Origin: Oleispira sp963851095 | GTDB taxonomy: Bacteria > Pseudomonadota > Gammaproteobacteria > Pseudomonadales > Oceanobacteraceae | Reading direction: 5' to 3' | Assembly: GCA_963851095.1 (NCBI GenBank) | Contig: CAWKOX010000025.1 | Coordinates: 186,001-250,000, forward strand | Length of the DNA: 64,000 nucleotides | Shown here: one piece after another, positions 9,020 to 17,340 of the stretch | Layout of the letters: each line of letters starts with the position of its first letter | How positions within the stretch are numbered: the stretch's first letter is position 1 | The notes under the pieces: generated by a model | Told to the model about the DNA's origin: nothing | Databases searched by the model: none | Seen by the model: only the letters and a program-made list of their open reading frames with translations | Translations under genes and position numbers: made by a program

Positions 9020-10096
9020 TTAAAGTGCTTTTACAACTGCTGCACCCATCTCTGCGGTACTCACCTTTGTCATACCGTCAGAGTAGATGTCTGGTGTACG
9101 TAGATTAAGATCCAGTACATCACTTACTGCTTTTTCGATTGCATCGGCAGCAGCATTTTCACCTAAAGAGTATCGTAACATCATTGCGGCAGAAAGAATT
9201 GTCGCTAATGGGTTTGCGATTCCTTGGCCTGCGATATCAGGCGCACTTCCGTGACATGGCTCGTACATACCTTTGTTGTCTTTATCTAAAGACGCGGAAG
9301 GTAGCATGCCGATTGAGCCTGTTAGCATGGCTGCGGCATCGGATAGGATGTCACCAAACATGTTGCCTGTTACCATGACGTCGAACTGTTTAGGTGCGCG
9401 TACTAGTTGCATGGCTGCGTTATCAACATACATGTGGGAAAGTTCTACTTCTGGGTAATCTTTCGCCATGTCATTCATAATTTCGCGCCATAGTACGGTT
9501 ACCTCTAGTACGTTGGCTTTATCAACAGAGCACAGTTTGCCACCGCGTTTTTTAGCCGCTTCAAAGGCGACTTTACCGATACGACGAATCTCAGATTCGC
9601 TATACACATAGGTATTATACCCTTGACGTTCGCCATTCTCTAATGTGCGAATACCACGTGGCTGTCCGAAGTAGATGCCACCGGTTAGTTCGCGCACGAT
9701 TAGAATATCAAGACCGGATACAACTTCTGGCTTTAGTGATGAGGCATCAGCAAGTTGTGGGTATAGGATTGCTGGACGCAAGTTGCCGAACAATTCTAGA
9801 CCTGAACGCAAACCTAGCAGGCCTTTTTCAGGACGCATTTCGCGATCTTCTAGGTTGTCCCATTTAGGGCCACCTACTGCGCCAAGAAGAATGGCGTCAG
9901 CCGCTTTGGCTTTTTCCATAGTTGAGGCAGGCAGTGGAGAACCTTCTGCATCATAGCCAGCACCACCGACTAAACCATGGTCAAATTCTAGACCTAGGTT
10001 AAATTTTTCGTTCACTGCAACCAATACGTTTTCTGCTTCGGTTACGATTTCTGGACCAATACCATCACCTGGTAGGATTAATACTTTTTTAGACAT
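9020..10096 (-). CDS. leuB: 3-isopropylmalate dehydrogenase
   Basis: Oxidises and decarboxylates 3-isopropylmalate to 2-oxoisocaproate with NAD in leucine synthesis. Length 358 aa is normal. Visible signatures are VLILPGDGIGPEIV at the N-terminus, RELTGGIYFGQPRG, KANVLEVT, MYVDNAAMQLV, and the family signature MVTGNMFGDILSDAAAMLTGS, then EPCHGSAPDIAGQGIANPLA. It is separated from leuD by an unusually long 442-bp gap filled by two palindromic repeats, so it may have its own promoter. Confidence 0.97.
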   Translation of the reverse strand: MSKKVLILPGDGIGPEIVTEAENVLVAVNEKFNLGLEFDHGLVGGAGYDAEGSPLPASTMEKAKAADAILLGAVGGPKWDNLEDREMRPEKGLLGLRSGLELFGNLRPAILYPQLADASSLKPEVVSGLDILIVRELTGGIYFGQPRGIRTLENGERQGYNTYVYSESEIRRIGKVAFEAAKKRGGKLCSVDKANVLEVTVLWREIMNDMAKDYPEVELSHMYVDNAAMQLVRAPKQFDVMVTGNMFGDILSDAAAMLTGSIGMLPSASLDKDNKGMYEPCHGSAPDIAGQGIANPLATILSAAMMLRYSLGENAAADAIEKAVSDVLDLNLRTPDIYSDGMTKVSTAEMGAAVVKAL

Positions 10097-10161
10097 TTCT
10101 GATTCCGCTTAATTTTTTAAAATAATTTTATAATTGACTTGGTTATTTGAGCAACGGATTA

Positions 10162-10270
10162 CTTGGTGGTGGGTAATTCGTCTTCGGGGACGGCGTAAAT
10201 ACGTCCCTGTAGCCTCTATTTCGCATCCCTGCGAAATGATGCCCCTTAACGAACAACCTACCACCCAAGC
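10162..10270. repeat. Palindromic extragenic repeat, copy 1
   Basis: An element of about 110 bp with imperfect terminal inverted repeats: CTTGGTGGTGGGTAATTCGT at its left end and the complement of GAACAACCTACCACCCAAGC at its right end. Inside are GGGACGGCGTAAATACGTCC, CCTGTAGCCTC and a small hairpin (TTTCGCATCCCTGCGAAA). The same blocks recur in copy 2 in opposite orientation. It has no convincing gene; short ORFs across it are by-products of the palindrome. Confidence 0.75.
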
Positions 10271-10390
10271 ACCGCTTTATTAGCAATTTGGAAAACCACT
10301 CAACCATTAACATTAAAGGCAGAATCCTTTTCAAAGGTTATGCGCTTCATCAAAAGCTTGTCTGAATAACCAACAATGTTGTGGCGATGT

Positions 10391-10501
10391 GCTGGGTGGT
10401 TCGTTTTGGGCGGCGTCACACCACATGGATGTGGTGTACGAGCCTACAGGGAGATGGCGAAGCGACGTATTCACGGCGTCCCCCGAAACGAATTACCCAG
10501 C
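10391..10501. repeat. Palindromic extragenic repeat, copy 2 (inverted)
   Basis: The ends GCTGGGTGGTTCGTTTTGGG (10391) and the complement of CCCGAAACGAATTACCCAGC (to 10501) are near-perfect terminal inverted repeats. Read on the minus strand it contains GACGCCGTGAATACGTC, CCTGTAGGCTCG and the hairpin CACCACATCCATGTGGTG, matching copy 1 in order. The pair is convergent with 120 bp between. It resembles the short non-coding palindromic repeat families scattered through marine gammaproteobacterial genomes. Confidence 0.78.
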
Positions 10502-10538
10502 GCAGCGTGTGCAAAACCCTGCTTTTAATCTTTTTCTT

Positions 10539-11174
10539 TTAAAACAACCAAGGCGACGATGCTTTACGCTTAACTTCATAAGCCGTAATGTCGTCCGCGT
10601 CTTGCAAGGTCAAACCGATATCATCAAGGCCATTCATCAAGCAATGCTTGCGGAAGGCGTCGACTTCAAATGGGATTAAATCACCATTCGGCTTAACGAT
10701 GTTTTGATTTTCTAAATCAACCGTTAACTCGTAACCTTCTGTGGCTGCAACTTCTGCAAATAAACCATCAATAATCGCTTCATCTAAAACAATCGGTAAA
10801 AGGCCGTTTTTGAAACTGTTATTAAAGAAAATATCCGCATAACTAGACGCAATAATAACCTGAAAACCAAAATCTTCTAATGCCCACGGTGCGTGTTCAC
10901 GGGAAGAACCACAACCAAAGTTTTCACGGGTCAAAAGAATCGAAGCGCCCTGATAGCGAGACTGATTCAATACGAAGTCCAGATTTAACGGACGACCAGA
11001 GTTATCAGCATCAGGCTGACCTTCATCAAGGTAGCGCAACTCATCAAACAAGTTAGGGCCAAAGCCGCTGCGCTTGATGGATTTCAAAAACTGCTTAGGG
11101 ATAATCATATCCGTATCGATATTGGCGCGATCCATAGGAGCGACAATACCGCTTTGCTTAACAAATGCTTTCAT
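10539..11174 (-). CDS. leuD: 3-isopropylmalate dehydratase small subunit
   Basis: Small (swivel) subunit of isopropylmalate isomerase; with LeuC it interconverts 2- and 3-isopropylmalate. It is 211 aa. Family landmarks are GIVAPMDRANIDTDMIIPKQFLK, the active-site loop NFGCGSSREHAPWAL, and IIASSYADIFFNNSFKNGLLPI. It begins 12 bp after leuC and is surely translated from the same transcript. Confidence 0.97.
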   Translation of the reverse strand: MKAFVKQSGIVAPMDRANIDTDMIIPKQFLKSIKRSGFGPNLFDELRYLDEGQPDADNSGRPLNLDFVLNQSRYQGASILLTRENFGCGSSREHAPWALEDFGFQVIIASSYADIFFNNSFKNGLLPIVLDEAIIDGLFAEVAATEGYELTVDLENQNIVKPNGDLIPFEVDAFRKHCLMNGLDDIGLTLQDADDITAYEVKRKASSPWLF

Positions 11175-11186
11175 TATAACGCTCCT

Positions 11187-12617
11187 TTATTTAACCAATT
11201 CAAACTGACGAACATCCACAAAATGACCCGCAATCGCGGCCGCTGCTGCCATTGCTGGGCTTACCAAATGCGTACGACCGCCATAACCCTGACGACCTTC
11301 GAAGTTACGGTTAGAGGTCGAAGCACAATGCTCGCCATTACCCAGCTTATCCGCGTTCATCGCTAAGCACATCGAACAACCTGGCTCGCGCCATTCAAAG
11401 CCGGCCTCAACAAAGATTTTATCCAAACCTTCTTTTTCTGCCTGTTCTTTAACCAAACCAGAACCTGGAACAACCAAGGCCTGCATCACAGAGTCAGCGA
11501 CTTTATTACCTTTGGCGACGGCCGCGGCTGCGCGTAAATCTTCAATACGGCTATTGGTACAAGAACCAATAAATACACGATCCAAGTTAATATCAGTAAT
11601 CGCTTGGCCTGGCTCTAAACCCATGTATTCGTAGGCACGTTCAAAACCACTGCGCTCTACATCGTCTTTCGCGTCTTCTAAGCGTGGAACAAAACCATCA
11701 ACCGTAGTGACCATTTCTGGCGAGGTGCCCCAAGTAACCTGAGGCTTAATGTCTTCTGCTTTAACTTCTACAATCTTATCGAAAACCGCATCTTCATCAG
11801 AAACCAAATCCGCCCACTGCTCTAATGCCACTTCCCACTGATCGCCTTTCGGGGCAAAGTCACGACCTTTAACGTAATCGGCAGTGATTTGGTCAAATGC
11901 CACCATCCCCACACGTGCGCCCGCTTCGATTGCCATGTTACACATGGTCATACGACCTTCCATACTCATGCTGCGAATCGCGCTGCCGCCAAATTCCATT
12001 GCGCAACCATTACCGCCAGCAGTACCAATCACACCAATTACGTGTAGTACCACATCTTTACCGGTAATGCCTTCACCTAGCTCACCGTCGACACGGATCA
12101 AAAGGTTTTTCATTTTGCGTTGAATCAAACACTGAGTCGCTAATACGTGCTCAACTTCAGAGGTTCCGATGCCGTGTGCTAATGCTGCAAATGCACCGTG
12201 TGTTGCTGTGTGAGAATCACCACAAACAACGGTCATGCCTGGCAAAGTTGCGCCCTGCTCTGGGCCTACTACGTGAACGATACCTTGGCGCTTGTCCATC
12301 ATATCGAACTGAGTAATGCCAAACTCGTTACAATTGTCGTCTAAGGTTTGCACCTGAATTTTGGATACGGGGTCTTGAATGCCCTGAATACCAATAGTGC
12401 GCTCAGTTTTGGTCGTTGGTACGTTATGGTCTGGAGTGGCTAAGTTTGCACTTAGCTTCCAAGGCTTTCGTCCAGCGATGCGAAGACCTTCAAACGCTTG
12501 TGGTGAGGTCACTTCGTGTAATAATTGACGATCGATGTAGATTAAAGCCGTGCCGTCATCGCGTTGCTTGACCAAGTGTGAATCCCACAACTTGTCATAT
12601 AATGTTTTAGCCGTCAT
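11187..12617 (-). CDS. leuC: 3-isopropylmalate dehydratase large subunit
   Basis: Catalytic 4Fe-4S subunit of isopropylmalate isomerase. It is 476 aa. The cluster cysteines are seen in FIGSCTNSR and in EPGCSMCLAMN; VCGDSHTATHGAFAALAHGIGTSEVEHVLATQ is the aconitase-family signature. It is the first gene of the leuCD transcript and faces a divergent LysR regulator across 237 bp. Confidence 0.97.
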   Translation of the reverse strand: MTAKTLYDKLWDSHLVKQRDDGTALIYIDRQLLHEVTSPQAFEGLRIAGRKPWKLSANLATPDHNVPTTKTERTIGIQGIQDPVSKIQVQTLDDNCNEFGITQFDMMDKRQGIVHVVGPEQGATLPGMTVVCGDSHTATHGAFAALAHGIGTSEVEHVLATQCLIQRKMKNLLIRVDGELGEGITGKDVVLHVIGVIGTAGGNGCAMEFGGSAIRSMSMEGRMTMCNMAIEAGARVGMVAFDQITADYVKGRDFAPKGDQWEVALEQWADLVSDEDAVFDKIVEVKAEDIKPQVTWGTSPEMVTTVDGFVPRLEDAKDDVERSGFERAYEYMGLEPGQAITDINLDRVFIGSCTNSRIEDLRAAAAVAKGNKVADSVMQALVVPGSGLVKEQAEKEGLDKIFVEAGFEWREPGCSMCLAMNADKLGNGEHCASTSNRNFEGRQGYGGRTHLVSPAMAAAAAIAGHFVDVRQFELVK

Positions 12618-12762
12618 AGCGCTCTCTCATAGCTGTATGATTAATTTCAACAAGAAGTCTATTAAAGCGCAGACACATTCAAACCAATCTCTGCGTGCTT
12701 CTTTGATAACTCATCATACGAAAAATCTATAAATAACTCCAATTCATATTTTTCATAAAGTG

Positions 12763-12779
12763 TATTACTATTTGGAATA
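12763..12779. promoter_or_regulatory. Possible LysR-type operator between leuC and lysR
   Basis: TATTACTATTTGGAATA is an imperfect dyad with a T-N11-A spacing, as in LysR-family binding sites. It sits in the AT-rich divergent promoter region between leuC and the LysR gene, about 75 bp before the latter. The assignment is by position and motif shape only. Confidence 0.35.
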
Positions 12780-12854
12780 ATTAATTCAAAACTTACCAAA
12801 ACATCGAGCGCATACACAACCGCGCAAGAAGCAGACATAGAGATACGTTAAAAT

Positions 12855-13742
12855 ATGGACATTCAAGCCTTAACAGCCTTCATTTCGGTAGCGGAACACA
12901 AATCGTTCTCTCTAGCAGCTGAACAGCTTCACCTAACCCAGCCCGCTATCAGCAAGCGCATCAAAGGCCTTGAAGAGCAACTAAACAGCCCGCTCTTTGA
13001 TCGACACAACCGCAGCCTAAGCTTAACCGATACCGGACACTCTTTACTGCCTAAAGCCAAAGAAATTGTGCAGCTCGTTAATGATACACGCCTGTCTATG
13101 CGCAATATGAACCATAAAGTAGAAGGTAGCTTAAAGCTGGGAACAAGCCACCACATTGGTCTGCATCGCCTGCCGCCTTATTTGAAATCATTTTCGAGTC
13201 AATTCCCATATGCTGAACTTAACCTTAGCTTTATGGGGTCAGAGTCTGCCTACAAAGCCGTTGCCCAAAGACAAGTAGAGCTGGCCTTAACCACTCTAGA
13301 GACCTCGAATACCAACTATTCACCCGAAGGCATTATTAGTGAGGTGCTCTGGCACGATGAAATGATATTTGTTTGCTCCGCCGAGCATCCTCTTAACCAG
13401 TTAAACAACGTCGAATTAAAAAACCTCAGTGACTACCCGGCAATCCTACCTGAATCCAATACTTTCACATTTAAGTTGCTCGTAGAGCAATTCAGACAAC
13501 AAGGGTTAATCTTACGCTCCCCTATGCCAACCAATTATTTAGAAACAATTAAAATGTTGGTATCCGTGGGCTTAGGCTGGAGTTTATTGCCAAAATCTAT
13601 GCTCGACAACGCAGAAGAAGTGGGATTAATTGAACTAAATATTAATAAAATATCGCTTACACGGCCATTAGGATTCTTATATTTACAAGATAGAACCCTA
13701 TCAAATGCGGCAAAAGCTTTTATCGCACTCATAAAGGCCTAA
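12855..13742 (+). CDS. LysR-family transcriptional regulator, divergent from leuCD
   Basis: A 295-aa regulator. The N-terminal winged helix-turn-helix spans about residues 2-60 (ALTAFISVAEHKSFSLAAEQ, then LTQPAISKRIKGLEEQL), followed by a linker helix and a periplasmic-binding-like effector domain to the C-terminus. A LysR gene divergent from leuC is a recurrent arrangement in pseudomonads and their relatives, so control of leucine genes is a reasonable guess, but the effector cannot be read from the sequence. Confidence 0.92.
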   Translation: MDIQALTAFISVAEHKSFSLAAEQLHLTQPAISKRIKGLEEQLNSPLFDRHNRSLSLTDTGHSLLPKAKEIVQLVNDTRLSMRNMNHKVEGSLKLGTSHHIGLHRLPPYLKSFSSQFPYAELNLSFMGSESAYKAVAQRQVELALTTLETSNTNYSPEGIISEVLWHDEMIFVCSAEHPLNQLNNVELKNLSDYPAILPESNTFTFKLLVEQFRQQGLILRSPMPTNYLETIKMLVSVGLGWSLLPKSMLDNAEEVGLIELNINKISLTRPLGFLYLQDRTLSNAAKAFIALIKA

Positions 13743-13826
13743 ACTATTGATATAAGGCAACGATTTAAACGCCTTCTGCTATACATTAGAACTGATAAAC
13801 AAAACTATTATCAAAAGGAGCTTCCC

Positions 13827-14753
13827 GTGCTAAATATTAAACACATTCTTGTCGTTTTAGACAGCGATCACCCAGAGCAACCTGCATTTCATCGCGCCCT
13901 AGCATTGGCTGGCTCATTAAAAGCTGATATCACTATTTTAGGCAGTTGCTATGAAGCCTACTGCGAAGATAGCTCCTCTCTTGAAGTCGAGACTAAAAAT
14001 GAGATTAAATCAGCACTGATCAACCACAAGCAAAGATGGCTCGATTCTTTTGTGGAAGAAGCTGAAAAAGATGGCATTGAAATTTCAACTGAAGTCCATT
14101 GGCAGAAAAGTCTTTATGACGCGGTTATGGCGTCGATGAACACCTCTGATTTTGACCTTGTTATTAAGGGCACCAAACCTCACAGTCTCGTGGATCGTAT
14201 TTTCACTCATAGCGATTGGAACCTACTGCGCCACAGCCAAGCTCCTGTTCTACTAGTGAAATCTGCAAAACCTTGGGCACACAATAGAATTCTTGCTTCT
14301 ATTGATGCTACGTCTCACGACAAGGGTCACAAGTTAATCAACGAAAATATTCTTGATTTTGCTGAGCACTTAGCCGACCACCTTGAAACCGACCTACATT
14401 TAGTAAACTCATACCCAATGGTCGCCTTAGCTTTTGCTATGGTGCCTGAAGTTACCGCCCCAGATGACATTCAGAAGTATATAACCGAGCAACATAAAAC
14501 CGAGTGTGAGTACTACGCTAATAAATACAACATCAATAACGATCACATTCATATTACAGAAGGTGATCCTGATGATGTGGTTGAAGTGATGGCTAAAGAA
14601 ATCGATGCAGACTTAGTCGTGATTGGCAGCATTGGTAGAGAAGGCTGGTCTGGAGTACTACTTGGCAATACAGCCGAAAGAATTGTCGACCGAGTAGCCT
14701 GTGATGTCTTGGTGATAAAGCCTCTTGATGGGGTTGACCCTGAAGTGGAATAG
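13827..14753 (+). CDS. Tandem-domain universal stress protein (UspE type)
   Basis: 308 aa with two Usp domains, about residues 1-150 and 156-300. Domain 1 opens with IKHILVVLDSDHPEQPAFHRAL, domain 2 with NRILASIDATSHDKG. The second domain ends in GSIGREGWSGVLLGNTAERI, the G-x2-G-x9-G nucleotide-binding loop, with Asn where Ser or Thr is usual. Translation starts at GTG 13827, supported by AAGGAG seven bases upstream. E. coli UspE is a stress protein of the same layout. No operon partner; a hairpin follows the gene. Confidence 0.9.
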   Translation: MLNIKHILVVLDSDHPEQPAFHRALALAGSLKADITILGSCYEAYCEDSSSLEVETKNEIKSALINHKQRWLDSFVEEAEKDGIEISTEVHWQKSLYDAVMASMNTSDFDLVIKGTKPHSLVDRIFTHSDWNLLRHSQAPVLLVKSAKPWAHNRILASIDATSHDKGHKLINENILDFAEHLADHLETDLHLVNSYPMVALAFAMVPEVTAPDDIQKYITEQHKTECEYYANKYNINNDHIHITEGDPDDVVEVMAKEIDADLVVIGSIGREGWSGVLLGNTAERIVDRVACDVLVIKPLDGVDPEVE

Positions 14754-14803
14754 CACCAAAAAATTGAACAGTACACTGTTTCAAATCTCATGTTTCAAGA
14801 GCG

Positions 14804-14823
14804 CGGCTAGTGAACTAGCCGCC
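14804..14823. terminator. Bidirectional hairpin between usp and rhodanese gene
   Basis: GCGGCTAGT and ACTAGCCGC (14804-14812 and 14815-14823) form a perfect 9-bp stem with a 2-base centre between two convergent genes. T tracts are short on either side, so termination may be weak. Confidence 0.6.
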
Positions 14824-14840
14824 CTTTAGCACAACGTATT

Positions 14841-15164
14841 TTAGTTAAATTCAAGAACCACAGTGTCATGCTTTAGGTCTGATATTCCACCATCATTATG
14901 TGCGTTATCGTATCCCATATCCTGTAGTACTTTTAAAGCCCTACCCGCTCGATTACCACTTCTGCAATAAAGATGGATCTTTGCGCTTTTATCTGCTGTC
15001 AATGCCGTTATTTTATCCGCTATTTCATCATAAGGAACATGGGCAGCCCCCTTAACGTGACCCGTCTCGTATTCACCTAGGGTGCGGACATCAATCCAGT
15101 ATTCAGATTCTGCATGTACCTGCATACCGCAAACCATCATCATTAATATTAGTATTTTTCTCAT
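14841..15164 (-). CDS. Secreted single-domain rhodanese (PspE-like)
   Basis: 107 aa. Residues 1-18 form a signal peptide (MRKILILMMMVCGMQVHA), so the protein is periplasmic. The rhodanese fold follows: YWIDVRTLGEYETGHVKGAAHVPYDE, and active-site loop YCRSGNRAGRAL with the catalytic cysteine. Secreted single-domain rhodaneses such as PspE transfer sulfane sulfur from thiosulfate in vitro; the in vivo role is unclear. It stands alone between hairpins. Confidence 0.9.
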   Translation of the reverse strand: MRKILILMMMVCGMQVHAESEYWIDVRTLGEYETGHVKGAAHVPYDEIADKITALTADKSAKIHLYCRSGNRAGRALKVLQDMGYDNAHNDGGISDLKHDTVVLEFN

Positions 15165-15254
15165 GTGCCACCCTCACAAATCAAATGTGTTATTACGCCT
15201 TCAGCTTATCGCGCTGCAATTAAGATATTACTCAAATGGAATATATGCAAACAT

Positions 15255-15288
15255 AAAAAACGCCAACAGTTTCCTGTCAGCGTTTTTT
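15255..15288. terminator. Bidirectional terminator after the nitrate transporter gene region
   Basis: AAAAAACGCCAACAG and CTGTCAGCGTTTTTT form a stem with a 4-base loop and two mismatches, bounded by A and T tracts, so it can work in both directions. It lies 28 bp beyond the stop of the minus-strand NarK-type gene and 90 bp before the rhodanese start. Confidence 0.8.
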
Positions 15289-15315
15289 GTTGCTCAAAAT
15301 CAACTCACTACAATA

Positions 15316-16782
15316 CTAACTCACATCAATCATCTGCACTGAGCCATCTTCCATCACTTCGGCAATCTGACCACCCGGCTCTTCCATCATTAATAAAACG
15401 ATAAAACCAACCACGGCTGTTACCCCAATTACCGAAAAGAAAACCGAGTATTCAACAAAGGACAGCACCGTTAAATAAACAACCGCCCCTACGTTACCGT
15501 AAGCCCCTGTCATACCAGCAATCTGCCCCGTTAAACGACGCTTAATTAACGGCACTACTGCAAAGACTGCGCCTTCTCCAGCTTGCACAAAGAAAGAACA
15601 CGCCATCACGGTGACAACCGCTAACCATAAAGGCCAAGTTGCATCGACCATCGACATGGCAAAATAACCTGCCGCTAAACCTGCTGTTAAAATCAATAGC
15701 GTTGGTTTACGGCCAAACTTATCCGAGATCCAACCTCCACCTGGGCGCGACATTAAATTCATAAACGCATACGCAGAGGCCACCATACCCGCATACACAG
15801 GGCTCAACTCGAACGTCTCAGAGAAGAACAAAGGCAACATAGAGATAACCGCCAGCTCTGAGCCAAACGTCGCAAAATACAATACATTCAATACTGCAAC
15901 TTGCTTAAATTTATAACGGTGCAACTCAGGAACCGGTTCTTTAAAGATGTTTTTATTCACCGCCCAAACGTGCTTCATTTCGTACATGAACAATAAAATC
16001 AAACCCACATACGATGCATTAGCCACTAATTGACTGTACATTTCAACGCCGGCTGGAGAGAGCTTCCAGTTAAGCAAAGCAAGTGCGGCATACATAGGTA
16101 ATTTCATAATAATTAATAAAAAGAAATCCCCTTGGCTGGTTACTTCAATCGCACCAATATTTTTTGGCTTAAAGTAAGTAGAGCCTTTAGGCGTATCACT
16201 CACATTAAAATAGAAAATAAAACCAAAGATAAAACTAATGATCCCGGTAAGGCCAATGGCATATCTCCAGCCATCTTCACCACCAAACATTAACGCAATA
16301 ACAGGTAAGGTAAACGCCGCTGCTGCGGAACCAAAATTACCCCAACCGCCATAAATCCCCTCAGCCGTACCCAATTCTTTAGCAGGAAACCATTCGCTCA
16401 CTAATCGTATGCCAATTACAAAACCTGCACCGATAAAACCCAGCATGAAGCGCGCAATTGCCGCTTGTGCAAAGCTGTCTGCTAACGCAAACATAAAGCA
16501 AGGAATCGAACAGACTATTAACAGTGCTGAATAAACCACCCGAGGACCAAAGCGGTCGGTTAACATGCCAATAATTACTCGCGCCGGAATGGTTAACGCA
16601 ACGTTTAAAATCAAGAGTGTTTTAATCTGAGAGGCTTCTAAACCCAAACTATTAGCAATAGCCATTAAAAGTGGTGCATGGTTGAACCATACAAAGAAGC
16701 TGATGAAGAAAGCCATCCAGCTCATGTGCAAGATCTTCATCTTGCCGGTAAAATTGAACAAATTAAACTTTTCAGTCGACAT
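15316..16782 (-). CDS. Nitrate/nitrite MFS transporter (NarK/NasA family)
   Basis: 488-aa major facilitator with about twelve membrane helices. The N-terminus has the NarK-family opening MSWMAFFISFFVWFNHAPLL and the MFS loop GMLTDRFGPR; the mirrored loop GGGWISDKFGRKPTLL and the nitrate-signature-like region around GAYGNVGAVVYLTVLSF are also seen. It lies in the inner membrane and imports nitrate or nitrite for the NirBD enzyme encoded just upstream in the same direction. The assimilatory nitrate reductase is not in the window. Confidence 0.92.
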   Translation of the reverse strand: MSTEKFNLFNFTGKMKILHMSWMAFFISFFVWFNHAPLLMAIANSLGLEASQIKTLLILNVALTIPARVIIGMLTDRFGPRVVYSALLIVCSIPCFMFALADSFAQAAIARFMLGFIGAGFVIGIRLVSEWFPAKELGTAEGIYGGWGNFGSAAAAFTLPVIALMFGGEDGWRYAIGLTGIISFIFGFIFYFNVSDTPKGSTYFKPKNIGAIEVTSQGDFFLLIIMKLPMYAALALLNWKLSPAGVEMYSQLVANASYVGLILLFMYEMKHVWAVNKNIFKEPVPELHRYKFKQVAVLNVLYFATFGSELAVISMLPLFFSETFELSPVYAGMVASAYAFMNLMSRPGGGWISDKFGRKPTLLILTAGLAAGYFAMSMVDATWPLWLAVVTVMACSFFVQAGEGAVFAVVPLIKRRLTGQIAGMTGAYGNVGAVVYLTVLSFVEYSVFFSVIGVTAVVGFIVLLMMEEPGGQIAEVMEDGSVQMIDVS

Positions 16783-16907
16783 AGAATTTTCTCTAGTATT
16801 TTTAAACTACAACCGCCAGTCAGCACTACTTTGCAATGACGCTTTATTCAGTTCATTACAAAGTAATTAGAAATAACCAGCGGATTTAATATTTAAGCAA
16901 ACAGGAA

Positions 16908-17255
16908 TTAAGCAAGCAGTTGAACTTGCCCATCTTCAACGCGTATTTGATAGGTTTTTAACGCTTTAGAATCATCTTCCAAACACTCACCCGAACGTAA
17001 ATCAAAGTGCTGTTTATAAAGAGGAGAAGCCACGACTAGACTCTCTCCTATAGATCCAAGAATACCTCGTGACATCACATTCGCTTTACCAAAAGGATCG
17101 AAGTTCGACAAGGCAAACAACTCTCCTGTTAAGGCAGGTTTGAAAATCGCAACCTGTTCGCCTTTATGCAAAGCACATAAACCAGTATCAGCCGTTAAAT
17201 CATTTTCACTGCAAACCGTAATCCACTGAGTGGCATTTAAAGTATTCGTTGTCAT
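16908..17255 (-). CDS. nirD: Nitrite reductase (NADH) small subunit
   Basis: 115 aa, a Rieske-like fold (about residues 8-110) that lacks the Cys-His ligand pairs of true Rieske proteins, as is normal for NirD. CALHKGEQVAIFKPALTGELFALSNFDPFGKANVMSRGI matches the family. It partners NirB in cytoplasmic reduction of nitrite to ammonium and lies 85 bp downstream of nirB in the same operon. Confidence 0.95.
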   Translation of the reverse strand: MTTNTLNATQWITVCSENDLTADTGLCALHKGEQVAIFKPALTGELFALSNFDPFGKANVMSRGILGSIGESLVVASPLYKQHFDLRSGECLEDDSKALKTYQIRVEDGQVQLLA

Positions 17256-17340
17256 CTTAATATTCCTTATTTACAAACCCAAAACTATGAAGCCGTTTTT
17301 ATATAGAGCTGCGATATAAATCAGCCCTATAAAATCGTAT

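Noticed and set aside
9028..9046. TTACAAC, a reverse Ter-like core
   Set aside because: Inside the leuB coding end; only the short core matches and the rest of the Ter consensus does not.
10143..10334. 63-codon frame on the minus strand between leuB and leuD
   Set aside because: Mostly inside palindromic repeat copy 1; no homology pattern or ribosome-binding site.
10389..10679. 96-codon plus-strand frame
   Set aside because: Runs across repeat copy 2 and antisense into leuD; it is a by-product of both.
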